From: Gemmatimonadota bacterium
GTDB taxonomy: Bacteria > Gemmatimonadota > Gemmatimonadetes > Gemmatimonadales > Gemmatimonadaceae
Assembly (NCBI GenBank): GCA_031127185.1
Contig: JARIET010000012.1
Span: 1 to 20,433, forward strand
DNA: 20,433 nucleotides
Reading direction: 5' to 3'
Within the stretch, counting starts at the first letter, position 1. Every line of letters starts with the position of its first letter. A program made the position numbers and the translations under genes. Below are positions 6,928 through 15,153 of the stretch, in pieces. Below the pieces are notes generated by a model. The model made no database searches. It was not told where the DNA came from and saw nothing but the letters and a program-made list of their open reading frames with translations.

Positions 6928-8259
6928 TTAACGATAACGACCCATCATCCCTGGTGGCAGTCTCCCAGCGCCGGCCGACGCCTTCTTCATCATCTTCTGC
7001 ATCTCCCGGAACTGCTCCAGGAGGCGGTTCACATCGCTGATGGGGCGCCCACAGCCCTTGGCGACCCGTGCCCTCCGCGACCCATTGAGGATCGTGGGGT
7101 CTTTGCGTTCGGCCGGGGTCATCGAGAGAACAATCGCCTCGGCGTGCTTCAGACGCTTGGGGTCCGAGTTGACCTGCTTCAGCATTTTCGAGTTGACGCC
7201 GGGCAGCATCTTCAGAATGCCCTCGATGGGGCCCAGGCGCTCGATCTGCCTCATCGCGCCGAGGAAGTCCTGCAGGTCCATTCCTTCCTTGCGGACCTTC
7301 TTCTCGAGTTTCTTCGCGGCGTCGGCATCCATCGTGGCCTGGGCCTTCTCCACGAGCGAGATCACATCGCCCTGCTGGAGAATGCGGCCGGCCATTCGGT
7401 CCGGATGGAACTCCTCAAGCGCGTCGGCCTTTTCGCCCGTGCCGATGTACTTGATGGGCTTCCGCGTGACGCCGTAGATGGAGAGCGCAGCGCCACCGCG
7501 GGCGTCGCCGTCCATCTTGGTGAGGATCACACCAGTGAGCCCCAACGCCGCATCAAATCCCTGCGCGATCTTCACGGCCTCCTGGCCGGTCATGCCGTCG
7601 GCGACGAGGAGGATCTCGTCGGGGCGGACGGCCTCCTTGAGCCGCTTGAGCTCGCCCATCATCTCATCATCGATCTGCAACCGGCCGGCGGTGTCGAGCA
7701 GCACCACGCGGTCGCGTTCGTGGCGTGACACCTCGAGTCCGGCCCGTGCGATCTTCTCGACGTCGGACGTCGAGCGATCGGCATACACGGGGATCTCGAG
7801 TTCCCGCCCCAGCGTCTCCAGCTGGTCGATGGCGGCGGGCCGATACACGTCGAGTGCAATGAGCCGGACCTGACGCCCTTCTGCCTTGAGCCGGCGCGCG
7901 AGTTTCGCGCTCGTGGTGGTTTTGCCGGAGCCCTGTAAACCCACCAGCATCACGACGGTTGGCGGCAGGCTCGACATCCGCAGCCCTTCGCGGCGCTCGC
8001 CGAGGAGCACGACCAGCTCGTCGTAGACAATCTTGACGAGCTGCTGCGCCGGCGAGACTGACGTGACCTTCATCGCGCCGATGGCCTTCTGCTCCACGCG
8101 CTCGAGGAACTCGCGCGAGAGCTGGAAGTTCACATCGGCTTCGAGGAGGACGCGGCGCACCTCGCGCAGCCCTTCCTTGATGTCGGCTTCATTGAGGACG
8201 CCACGACCGCGCAGGCGGGCGAACGTGGCGCTCAGCTTGTCTTGTAGTTCTGCAAACAT
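6928..8259 (-). CDS. ffh: Signal recognition particle protein Ffh (SRP54)
   Basis: The SRP GTPase that binds signal sequences of nascent membrane proteins and 4.5S RNA and docks with FtsY. The N domain (1-90) leads to the G domain with GLQGSGKTT (107-115, P-loop), DVYRPAAIDQL (137-147), DTAGR (189-193) and TKMDGDARGG (247-256). The Met-rich M domain (about 300-443) carries GMDLQDFLGAMRQIERLGPI and the RNA-binding SRRARVAKGCGRPISDVNRLL, ending in KMMKK and PPGMMGRYR. I chose ATG 8259 (443 residues; MFAELQDKL matches the usual MFxxL start) over an in-frame GTG at 8268. There is no Shine-Dalgarno site; a TAGATT hexamer lies ten bases upstream. Here ffh is linked to rpsP-rimM-trmD-rplS, as in many bacteria. 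Confidence 0.97.
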   Translation of the reverse strand: MFAELQDKLSATFARLRGRGVLNEADIKEGLREVRRVLLEADVNFQLSREFLERVEQKAIGAMKVTSVSPAQQLVKIVYDELVVLLGERREGLRMSSLPPTVVMLVGLQGSGKTTTSAKLARRLKAEGRQVRLIALDVYRPAAIDQLETLGRELEIPVYADRSTSDVEKIARAGLEVSRHERDRVVLLDTAGRLQIDDEMMGELKRLKEAVRPDEILLVADGMTGQEAVKIAQGFDAALGLTGVILTKMDGDARGGAALSIYGVTRKPIKYIGTGEKADALEEFHPDRMAGRILQQGDVISLVEKAQATMDADAAKKLEKKVRKEGMDLQDFLGAMRQIERLGPIEGILKMLPGVNSKMLKQVNSDPKRLKHAEAIVLSMTPAERKDPTILNGSRRARVAKGCGRPISDVNRLLEQFREMQKMMKKASAGAGRLPPGMMGRYR

Positions 8260-8295
8260 CGTGCGCACAATCTAGCTGCATTGCCCGAAGAGGTC

Positions 8296-8454
8296 TTACT
8301 GCGGGGACGCGGATTTGCGCGGATTGAAACGACAATAAACGCGGATACTGCAACGAAATGGGGGAACGACAGCCTGAGCCGACGCTGCTGTTCCCCCTTG
8401 TCAGTATCCGCGTTCATCGGTCCTGATTCGCGTTCATCCGCGTCCCCGCAGTAA
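8296..8454. repeat. Nested 159-bp inverted repeat between ffh and lon
   Basis: Three concentric pairs of arms are visible. Outer: 8296-8314 with 8436-8454, 19 bases perfect, continuing imperfectly to 8325/8425. Middle: 8338-8350 with 8402-8414, 13 bases perfect (AACGCGGATACTG). Inner: 8360-8367 with 8390-8397, 8 bases perfect (GGGGGAAC/GTTCCCCC), extending with two mismatches through GACAGC/GCTGCT. Arms are built on ACGCGGAT units. As RNA or single-stranded DNA it would fold into one long cruciform-like hairpin. It sits in the 250-bp region between two divergent genes and contains no convincing ORF. A half-copy occurs at 6871-6923. Confidence 0.88.
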
Positions 8455-8496
8455 AAGCCCCGCGGCCCCGCCGTAGAACCCGCCGGTTCGCACGAC

Positions 8497-8502
8497 TAGA
8501 AT
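8497..8502 (+). promoter_or_regulatory. Possible -10 element (TAGAAT) just upstream of lon
   Basis: TAGAAT matches the sigma-70 consensus TATAAT at five of six positions and ends seven bases before the lon GTG. If used, transcription would begin at or within a few bases of the start codon, giving a leaderless mRNA. That agrees with the lack of a properly spaced Shine-Dalgarno site. No convincing -35 is visible at 17 bases upstream (TAGAAC). Confidence 0.3.
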
Positions 8503-8509
8503 ACAGGTC

Positions 8510-10969
8510 GTGACTGCGCGCGCACCGACGCGTTTCCAAGTACCGGACGAGCTGCCCCTCCTGGCGCTCCGCAGCACGATCGTCTTCCCGCACGGGAGGA
8601 TCGGCGTGCAAGTCGGCTCGCCGGAAAACCTCGCCGTGCTGCAATCGCTGCCAACGACGGATGCGTACGTCGTGGTGGCTGTGGCGGCGGGATCGTCCGC
8701 GTCGGAGCTCGACCGCCTGCTCCCCCGCATCGGAGTGGTGGCGCGCGTGAGCGACCGCGCGCCGGCCGGCGCGGAAACAGTACAGGTCACCCTCGAAGGC
8801 ATTTCGCGCGTTCGGATCGTTTCGCTGGTCCGCGGCGCTGGGCATCCGGTCGCTCGACTCGCCACGGTGGACGAGGTGGCGGCCGACAGCGCCGCGATCG
8901 AGGCGGCGCTTGAGCGCATCGTGCGCGCCGCAGAAGCGCTGGCGGAGGCTGACGTGCGCTTTCCTGCGGAACTGCCGGGGCTGGTCTCCCGCAGCGCCAC
9001 CAACCCGGCGCGCGGCACAGACCTGGCCGCAGCGCACTCCAGTTTCCGCGTGAGTGAGCGCGACGAGTTGGTACAGTGCCTCGATATCGGCGAACGGGCC
9101 CAGCGCATCGCCGCGCGTCTGGAGAAGGATGTGGCCCGCGCGCAGGTCCTCGGTGAAATGGAACGGCGGACGGAAGTGAGCGTTGAGCAGCACCATCGCG
9201 AGTTCTTTCTCCGGCAACAGCTGCAGCAGATCCGTGCCGAACTTGGCGAGCGAGATCCGACCGACTCGGAGGCCGACACGATCTTGCGTCAGATCGCAGA
9301 GGCCGGGCTGCCCGAGGCCGTGGCGATCGAAGCCCGCCGAGAAACCGAGCGACTGCGCGCCCTGGCTCCTGCCTCGAGCGAATATCAGGTGCTCCGCAAC
9401 TACCTGGAGTGGGTGCTCGCGCTGCCGTGGAATCGCGCATCCGGCACGGCGGAGATTCCGATCGATCGCGTGGAGCACGCGCTCGATGACCGCCACTACG
9501 GACTCGAGGAGGCGAAGGAGCGGATTCTCGAATACCTCTCGGTGCGTCAGCTCCTGGGCGCCGGCGGCCGCGACCCGCATGGACCGATTCTTTGCTTCGT
9601 TGGCCCGCCGGGCACCGGGAAGACGTCACTCGGCGAGGCAATTGCCGAGTCCATTGGCCGCGCCTTTTACCGCATCTCGGTAGGCGGCGTGCGCGATGAG
9701 GCCGAAGTGCGGGGCCACCGGCGCACGTATGTCGGATCGATGCCGGGCCTCGTAGTGCAGGCGATGCGTCGCGCGAACGCGAAAGATCCGGTCCTGATGA
9801 TCGATGAGATCGACAAGATGAGCAGTGGCGGCCCGGGCGGAGACCCGCTGGCGGCGATGCTGGAAGTGCTCGATCCGTCGCAGAACGCGTCCTTCGTCGA
9901 TCACTACCTCAACATTCCGTTCGACCTCTCGCGCGTGCTCTTCATTTGCACCGCGAACTCGCTGCTCGACATTCCGGCGCCGCTGCGCGACCGCCTGGAA
10001 GTGATCCGAATCGCCGGGTACACGGTGGAAGAGAAGGTCGAGATCGCCTGGCGCTACTTGTTGCCGCGGCTGTTTCGCGAGCATGGCATCACGGACCGCG
10101 ACCTCCAGTTCACCGACGAAGCGCTCTCGACGGTGTCGAATCGTTACTCGCGCGAGGCGGGGCTGCGCGGCTTCGAGCGAAACCTTGCCGCATTGATGCG
10201 TCGACGTGCACGCCGGAAAGCGCAGGGCGAGGACGGCGCGTGGGTGGTGGACACCGCCAGGATCGAGGACGTGCTCGGCGCACCGCGGTACGGGGCGGAC
10301 GAAGCGGAGGTCGAGCCGGAGATTGGTACGGTGACGGGGCTCGCCTGGACCGCGGCGGGCGGCGAACTCATGACGATCGAGGCACTACGGATGCCGGGCA
10401 CCGGCAAGCTGCACGTCACCGGGCAGCTCGGTGATGTCATGCGTGAATCCGTGGACGCCGCCTGCTCGTACGTTCGGTCCATGGCCAGGCCGCTCCGCAT
10501 TCACGACGCCGAGATGAAAACGACGGACCTGCACATCCATTTCCCGGCCGGGTCGGTGCCGAAGGACGGACCGAGCGCCGGTGTCGCCGTGACGTTGGCG
10601 ATCGCCAGCGTGATGAGCCGACGCGCCGTGCGGCGCGACGTGGCGGTCACGGGCGAGGTCACGCTGCGCGGCAAGGTGCTCGAAATCGGCGGCGTGAAGG
10701 AGAAGGTTCTCGCTGCGTACCGCGCGGGATTACGCGAAGTGATCCTCCCCGCGACCAACGAAAAGGACCTGCGTGGGTTGCCGGAACGTGTGCGCGGCCA
10801 AATGCAGATTTCGTTCGCCAAGACCATGGACGAAGTGATCGACCGGATGCTGCTCGCGCCGCTCGCACTCGTCCGTGATGACGTCCCCACCGTGGCCGGT
10901 CCTCGCGCACCAGCAGCCGACGCGCCCCGCAGCGGGCCGCCCGACACCGACGACGCGTGGCCGACCTGA
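8510..10969 (+). CDS. lon: ATP-dependent protease Lon
   Basis: Hexameric cytoplasmic AAA+ serine protease that degrades misfolded and regulatory proteins. Of 819 residues, about 15-205 form the N-terminal substrate-binding (LAN) domain, opening ELPLLALRSTIVFPH. A helical region follows. The AAA+ module has Walker A GPPGTGKT (365-372), GGVRDEAEVRGHRRTYVGSMPG and Walker B MIDEIDKM. The protease domain contains PKDGPSAG with catalytic Ser689 and GGVKEK with Lys732, exactly 43 residues apart as in E. coli (Ser679/Lys722). Length is normal; the last 30 residues are a Pro/Ala/Asp-rich tail ending DDAWPT, beyond the usual end. The start is a GTG with no good ribosome-binding site. The stop codon lies inside the next gene (13-base overlap). 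Confidence 0.97.
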   Translation: MTARAPTRFQVPDELPLLALRSTIVFPHGRIGVQVGSPENLAVLQSLPTTDAYVVVAVAAGSSASELDRLLPRIGVVARVSDRAPAGAETVQVTLEGISRVRIVSLVRGAGHPVARLATVDEVAADSAAIEAALERIVRAAEALAEADVRFPAELPGLVSRSATNPARGTDLAAAHSSFRVSERDELVQCLDIGERAQRIAARLEKDVARAQVLGEMERRTEVSVEQHHREFFLRQQLQQIRAELGERDPTDSEADTILRQIAEAGLPEAVAIEARRETERLRALAPASSEYQVLRNYLEWVLALPWNRASGTAEIPIDRVEHALDDRHYGLEEAKERILEYLSVRQLLGAGGRDPHGPILCFVGPPGTGKTSLGEAIAESIGRAFYRISVGGVRDEAEVRGHRRTYVGSMPGLVVQAMRRANAKDPVLMIDEIDKMSSGGPGGDPLAAMLEVLDPSQNASFVDHYLNIPFDLSRVLFICTANSLLDIPAPLRDRLEVIRIAGYTVEEKVEIAWRYLLPRLFREHGITDRDLQFTDEALSTVSNRYSREAGLRGFERNLAALMRRRARRKAQGEDGAWVVDTARIEDVLGAPRYGADEAEVEPEIGTVTGLAWTAAGGELMTIEALRMPGTGKLHVTGQLGDVMRESVDAACSYVRSMARPLRIHDAEMKTTDLHIHFPAGSVPKDGPSAGVAVTLAIASVMSRRAVRRDVAVTGEVTLRGKVLEIGGVKEKVLAAYRAGLREVILPATNEKDLRGLPERVRGQMQISFAKTMDEVIDRMLLAPLALVRDDVPTVAGPRAPAADAPRSGPPDTDDAWPT

Positions 10970-12075
10970 ACGGTGTGTGGGTACAGTTCACCATCAACGT
11001 GTTGGTGGGGACGGTCGCCGGCGGAGTGACAAATGCCGTAGCGGTGTGGATGCTGTTTCATCCGCACGACAAGAAGTTCGGCTTTCACGGCGCGATCCCC
11101 AAGAACAAGGCACGCCTGGCCAGGAGCATCGGCCGCACCGTGGGGGAGCGGCTCCTCACCGCGAACGACATCGTCCATGAGCTGCACACAGCCGGGTTGC
11201 GCGACACGATGGACACCAAGCTCGAGTCGTTCTTCACCGGACTGCTCGACCGCGAATGGGGTTCACTCAATACGCTCCTTCCTCCAGCCGTCACGGCCGA
11301 GGTGGAACATGCTCTGAGTGGGCTCGGCCAGCCGGTGGCTGAGGCCTGGGCCCGTGAGGTACACTCGCCGGCGTTTGAGGCGCGCGTCCACGCCTTTGTC
11401 GTGAAGATGCGCAACGAACTGACGCTGGTTCCCGTGGGGGCGGTGCTCACGGCCGAGCGTCGCGCGGAGTTGGCCGCACAAGCCGCCGACCTTGCTGCCG
11501 ATGTGATTGCCGAGAGCCGAAAGGACGAAGCGCGCTCGGCCAAATCCCGTCTTGGGGATTTTGTGCTGCGGCTTGCCGGAGAGGAACGCACGCGTGCTTT
11601 CGTCGAGCGGACAGTGCACACGGCGCTCGGCCGCGCAGAGTCGCGCACCTGGGGCGAACTGCTCGCACCCGTCAGCGACGCAGAGGTCGTGAAGTGGATT
11701 CTGGAAGCCGCGCGATCACCACGCGCCGCGGAACTCGCTGCTGGCGCTGCCGGCGGCGCCGCGCGGGCCATTCTGGAGAAGCCCATCGGCCGCGTAGGCC
11801 GCTGGCTGCCGGAAAATGCGGCTCAGCGGATGTCGGCGGTTGCGGCTCCCGCGCTTTGGGACTGGTTTGTGGCACAGATCCCCGGATTCCTCGAGACCCT
11901 GGACCTCGAGGGAATGGTGGAGCGCAAAGTCCTGGGATTCAGCACGCAGCGCGTGGAGGAACTCGTGCGCAACGTCACGCAGCGCGAACTCGACGTGATC
12001 GTGAACCTGGGCTACGTACTCGGCGCCGTCATCGGCATTTCGACCTTTGTGATCGGACGCCTGATCGGCGGGTGA
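10957..12075 (+). CDS. DUF445 family membrane protein
   Basis: A 372-residue protein of the widespread but uncharacterised DUF445 family (YheB/YjiN-like). The family signature is seen in the first membrane segment: NVLVGTVAGGVTNAVAVWMLFHP (about 14-36), close to the usual GxxxGxxTNxxAxxMLF pattern. Then come IPKNKARLARSIGRTVGERLLT, a long helical, charged middle with repeated Ala/Glu/Arg helices, and a C-terminal membrane segment VIVNLGYVLGAVIGISTFVIGRLIGG. The topology suggests a large helical domain held against the membrane by both ends. Start GTG 10957 lies 13 bases inside lon, so translation is probably coupled; a functional link to Lon is inference. The gene ends at a GC-rich hairpin facing a convergent gene. 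Confidence 0.88.
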   Translation: MADLNGVWVQFTINVLVGTVAGGVTNAVAVWMLFHPHDKKFGFHGAIPKNKARLARSIGRTVGERLLTANDIVHELHTAGLRDTMDTKLESFFTGLLDREWGSLNTLLPPAVTAEVEHALSGLGQPVAEAWAREVHSPAFEARVHAFVVKMRNELTLVPVGAVLTAERRAELAAQAADLAADVIAESRKDEARSAKSRLGDFVLRLAGEERTRAFVERTVHTALGRAESRTWGELLAPVSDAEVVKWILEAARSPRAAELAAGAAGGAARAILEKPIGRVGRWLPENAAQRMSAVAAPALWDWFVAQIPGFLETLDLEGMVERKVLGFSTQRVEELVRNVTQRELDVIVNLGYVLGAVIGISTFVIGRLIGG

Positions 12076-12079
12076 CCCA

Positions 12080-12100
12080 CGCGGGCGCGGCGCGCCCGCG
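12080..12100. terminator. GC-rich hairpin between convergent genes
   Basis: Nine-base arms (12080-12088 and 12092-12100) are perfect complements around a 3-base loop, four bases after the stop of the DUF445 gene and 11 bases before the stop of the convergent lipoprotein gene. There is no T-run on either side. Position between two facing genes suggests a shared bidirectional terminator or 3'-end stabiliser. Confidence 0.55.
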
Positions 12101-12111
12101 GCGATGGGGCG

Positions 12112-13017
12112 TCAGTACGTGAAGGTCGTGATCACGCGGCCACTGCCCTGGCCGCCGCCGTTGCCGGAGCCGACGAATGCCCCCGTATACACTGACGGGA
12201 GCTTTCCCTTGGCGTTGATCGTCACGACATATTCGGTGCGCTGCGCGGAACACGCCGACCAGTAATTCACCCGCACGACATATTCGCCCCGCGGCGCGAT
12301 GAGCCCCGTCGACCAGAAAACGTTCTCCGCGCGCGGGCCGTCCGAGCCGCAGCCGGCGTTCGAGTCCAGATCGAGGGTTCCACCGGACACCAGGGTCTTG
12401 TGTCCATAAAACGCCTCTTCACCGAGGGGATCAACGACGTGCAAATCCACGTCGGCCGCCGAATTCCAGGTGATGTTGACCTGCACGTCACCGGTACCCA
12501 CCGAGATCATGCTCACGGGATTGTCCTGTGCCGTTCCGTACGGGCCACCCGCCGAACCGGCGAGGCGCAGCTGGAACACAGGCGTCGGCACATCCTGCCC
12601 AAACACAATCAGGATCTGCGCGGACGTCACCGCCGCCGGGAGCGTCAACTCCCAATGGTCGTCCACATCGGGGATGGCGACGGCAAGTTTGGTAAACGGA
12701 GTGGCGGAGGTTGCCGTGACCTGGACTGTACCGCCCAGCAGCACCAGCGCGGGAATCGGCGCCGTGATCACGGGCGCCGTGCCTGTCGCCGTCGGCGCGC
12801 CGGCACGCAGCGCGGCCTTCACTGTTCCATCGGAGAGTTCGACCGCAGTGACGTAACGCGAAATGGCCACCCGCTCCGGCTCCACGGCCTTTTCCCATTC
12901 GATGCACGCCGACACCGCTACGAGCAGGCCAGCGGCCAGCGCCCACCGGGCGCCGCGTGCAAGTCCGCGCGCGCCGCTGCGCCGAATCGCAGAAATCAGT
13001 TTGGGCTCGTGCATCAT
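12112..13017 (-). CDS. Lipoprotein with DUF2135 (YfaP-like) domain
   Basis: A 301-residue exported protein of unknown role. An Arg-rich head precedes a hydrophobic stretch ending in LLVAVSAC, so Cys38 is the likely lipidated residue. Residues about 85-150 look like a beta-rich domain. Residues about 178-270 carry the DUF2135 pattern: ITWNSAADVDLHVVDPLGEE, then YGH, SGGTLDLDSNAGCGSDGPRAENVFW and GEYVVRVNYWSAC. The Asp-rich DVDLHVVDP and LDLDSNAGC are the conserved core and could bind a metal; Cys223 and Cys256 may pair. The tail is Gly-rich (GSGNGGGQGSG). The start is the first of two ATGs, with GGAGA eight bases upstream. It lies 16 bases downstream of the HExxH lipoprotein gene and is almost surely co-transcribed with it. 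The domain call is from motif memory. Confidence 0.8.
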   Translation of the reverse strand: MMHEPKLISAIRRSGARGLARGARWALAAGLLVAVSACIEWEKAVEPERVAISRYVTAVELSDGTVKAALRAGAPTATGTAPVITAPIPALVLLGGTVQVTATSATPFTKLAVAIPDVDDHWELTLPAAVTSAQILIVFGQDVPTPVFQLRLAGSAGGPYGTAQDNPVSMISVGTGDVQVNITWNSAADVDLHVVDPLGEEAFYGHKTLVSGGTLDLDSNAGCGSDGPRAENVFWSTGLIAPRGEYVVRVNYWSACSAQRTEYVVTINAKGKLPSVYTGAFVGSGNGGGQGSGRVITTFTY

Positions 13018-13033
13018 CTTTGGTGTCTCCGTG

Positions 13034-14314
13034 CTACTGGACCGACGTCAGTTTCACCCTGGACAGATCAAGCAACTGCGCGCTGCTGCCATCGGGAGCG
13101 TCGGTGTACAACACGGCGGGCCTGCCCTGCACCGTCACTGCCCTGATCACGACGGAACGACCCCGCGCCGCATAGCGCAGAACCGTTCCCGTTCCGCCCG
13201 CGCCAGCATGCAACCCGAACCGTTTTTCCATGGCTTCCGACATCACAAAGCGGAACTCCGCCGCGTCGAACGGCGAATCCCACACACTCAACCAACTCAG
13301 CGCTGCGCCGTTCGCCGTACGAATCACCTGGTACCGATCACCGCCCCACCCAGTCGCGGCGCGCGACGCGGCCGCGACGTTCTTCAACTGCTGGTGCAGC
13401 AGCAACCGCGTTTCGAATTCACCCAGTCCGTTCTCGTACACCAGCGTTCCGCCCATTGGCCGAGGAAGCGTGATCACGATGGGAGCTTCCGTCGAATCGA
13501 GGAGCTTGCCCGGATGCATCACCTGCTCGGTCGACGTCGGCAGTGCAGTCAGGGTGGAGATTCCGGGACGCTTCTCTTTGAACGCCCGGGTGAACTCGGC
13601 CCCGCTGAGGTACGGAAAGAGCAACGTCTCCTGTATGAACATCGGCGCCGTAGCGAAAACCGGCATCGTTGCCATGTTATCGCGAATCATCTGTCGTACC
13701 CGGTCCCATCCGCCGGGCAGCCGTGCAAACATGTTGCTGCCACCCAGCATTACGCTGAGTTGTTCATATGTCGCCCCGCCTTCGACCACCGCCTGCGCCG
13801 CCATCGTCCGGTCGTTGTCGGTCCGAAGCTTCGCGATGGAGTCAAGCGGCAGATACTGGTCCTGCAACGCGTGCACCAGTTCGTGTGTGATCGTGATGTT
13901 CAGCACATCAGGGGACGGCGCCGCACCCCCGGCTCCGTCCTGAACCACATATAGGACTTTCGTGGCCGGGTCGTAGTAACCGATTACCTGTTCCGCGAGG
14001 AGCTTGAGCAGGAAGGATCGGAGGTCGAGCGTGTCGGGCAAGAGGCCGAAGAGGCGATAGGCCTGCTCCTGACCGGCCATTTCGAGCGCCGGCTGCTCTT
14101 CGTCGAATTTGGCCTCGAGAAACGCCTTCAACTCGGCCCTGGTGCGTACTTCGAGCTTCGGTGGCGTCTTGAAGGTGAGGCCGGTGGCTTTCTCAACCAG
14201 CGGAATGGCCGCGGCCACTTCCTTTCCGTAGGGGCCTGGGTGTGTGGGCGGCTTGGACGTGCACGCGACGATCGTGGCGAGGCTTACGGCGAGCGGAACC
14301 AGGTGACGAGACAT
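13034..14314 (-). CDS. Putative HExxH metalloprotease lipoprotein
   Basis: A 426-residue exported protein. The signal peptide MSRHLVPLAVSLATIVAC ends in a lipobox, with Cys18 lipidated. A zinc-protease helix ITITHELVHALQDQYLPLDS gives His144, Glu145 and His148. Glu178 in AVVEGGATYEQL, 34 residues from the motif's Glu, is a good candidate third ligand in the gluzincin manner. Just before the motif, GYYDPATKVLYVV forms the beta hairpin often seen in such enzymes. The second half (about 230-426) has no motif I recognise. I cannot assign a named peptidase family, and the substrate is unknown. The gene is 17 bases from the prepilin peptidase gene upstream and 16 bases from the DUF2135-like lipoprotein gene downstream, so all lie in one operon. 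Protease activity is inferred from the motif only. Confidence 0.78.
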   Translation of the reverse strand: MSRHLVPLAVSLATIVACTSKPPTHPGPYGKEVAAAIPLVEKATGLTFKTPPKLEVRTRAELKAFLEAKFDEEQPALEMAGQEQAYRLFGLLPDTLDLRSFLLKLLAEQVIGYYDPATKVLYVVQDGAGGAAPSPDVLNITITHELVHALQDQYLPLDSIAKLRTDNDRTMAAQAVVEGGATYEQLSVMLGGSNMFARLPGGWDRVRQMIRDNMATMPVFATAPMFIQETLLFPYLSGAEFTRAFKEKRPGISTLTALPTSTEQVMHPGKLLDSTEAPIVITLPRPMGGTLVYENGLGEFETRLLLHQQLKNVAAASRAATGWGGDRYQVIRTANGAALSWLSVWDSPFDAAEFRFVMSEAMEKRFGLHAGAGGTGTVLRYAARGRSVVIRAVTVQGRPAVLYTDAPDGSSAQLLDLSRVKLTSVQ

Positions 14315-14331
14315 CCCTCGAATCTACCGGG

Positions 14332-15153
14332 TCAGCCGGTCAACCGTCCGATGTACCAGCCGAGGAGCGCGTCGCCCCAGAGCAGCGCGACGACCGCTGC
14401 CGGGGCGAGGAACACGCCGAACGGAACAAGCGGAGTCTCGAACTGCTCGCCTTTTTGCCGTGCACGCCACCAGCCGATGGGAATCACGAAGATCACAAAC
14501 GCGACCGCGCCGATCGCTGCGCCGAGGAGCACGGTGATGAGGGCTCGCCCAGGCCCGAGCGCGGCACCTGACATCGCCATCAGCGTGGAATCCCCGAACC
14601 CCATGGCCTCCTTCTTCAGCGCGACCTCGCCCAGCCAGCCGATGATGGCGATCGCCCCGGCTCCGACGCAGGCGCCAAACAGCGCGTCAAGGGGTGTCGC
14701 GAACGGAAACTGAGAATCGGTGAAGAGACCGGCCACACTCGCGGCAAGCAGGAAGAACAGTCCGGTCACCGTGAATCCATCGGGGATCACGTACGACCGG
14801 AAGTCGGTCACGGCGATACCGAGCAGGATCGTGAAGAAGACTGAGAGGCGAAACCCAAGAAATGTCGGCCCCTCGGCGGCATACGACAGTAGCCAGATGA
14901 TCCCGGTGGCCGCTTCCACCGCAGGGTACATCGCAGAAATCGGGGTGGCGCAGGTGCGGCAGCGCGCGCGCAGGATCATCCACGAAACCACCGGAATGTT
15001 GTCGTACCACGCCAGCGAGTTCCCGCACCCCGGGCATCGCGAGCGGGGCTTTACGACCGATCCGCCTTCTGGCCACCGCAAGATGCAGACGTTGAGAAAT
15101 GACCCGATGCTCGCGCCAATGAAGAACACGAAACCCGCCAAGACCGCACTCAT
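14332..15153 (-). CDS. pilD: Prepilin peptidase / N-methyltransferase (PilD/GspO family)
   Basis: A 273-residue inner-membrane aspartic protease that cuts the leader of type IV pilins and type II secretion pseudopilins and methylates the new N-terminus. The N-terminal part has GSFLNVCILRWPEG (17-30) and two CxxC pairs, Cys40/Cys43 and Cys65/Cys68, the cytoplasmic zinc site of the methyltransferase region. The protease aspartates are Asp117 (TDFRSYVIPD) and Asp188 (GFGD, 185-188). Several hydrophobic segments complete the fold. After GFGD the sequence is STL, where most members have xKL. ATG 15153 overlaps the stop of the methyltransferase gene by four bases (ATGA). No pilin genes are in view, so its substrates lie elsewhere in the genome. 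Confidence 0.95.
   Translation of the reverse strand: MSAVLAGFVFFIGASIGSFLNVCILRWPEGGSVVKPRSRCPGCGNSLAWYDNIPVVSWMILRARCRTCATPISAMYPAVEAATGIIWLLSYAAEGPTFLGFRLSVFFTILLGIAVTDFRSYVIPDGFTVTGLFFLLAASVAGLFTDSQFPFATPLDALFGACVGAGAIAIIGWLGEVALKKEAMGFGDSTLMAMSGAALGPGRALITVLLGAAIGAVAFVIFVIPIGWWRARQKGEQFETPLVPFGVFLAPAAVVALLWGDALLGWYIGRLTG

Noticed and set aside
6733..7728. 331-codon plus-strand open frame across rpsP and ffh
   Set aside because: It is antisense to two certain genes and the translation has no recognisable fold or motif.
8232..8417. Short minus-strand open frame inside the ffh/lon intergenic repeat
   Set aside because: Its sequence is the palindrome itself, with no ribosome-binding site or protein-like composition.
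6871..8454. Flanking ACGCGGAT repeats as ends of a transposon carrying ffh
   Set aside because: ffh is an essential gene in its usual gene order and no transposase lies between the repeats; a small dispersed repeat family is simpler.
8414..9580. 388-codon minus-strand open frame antisense to lon, beginning inside the lon coding region
   Set aside because: Shadow of the lon coding frame; no family motif, and it ends within the palindrome.
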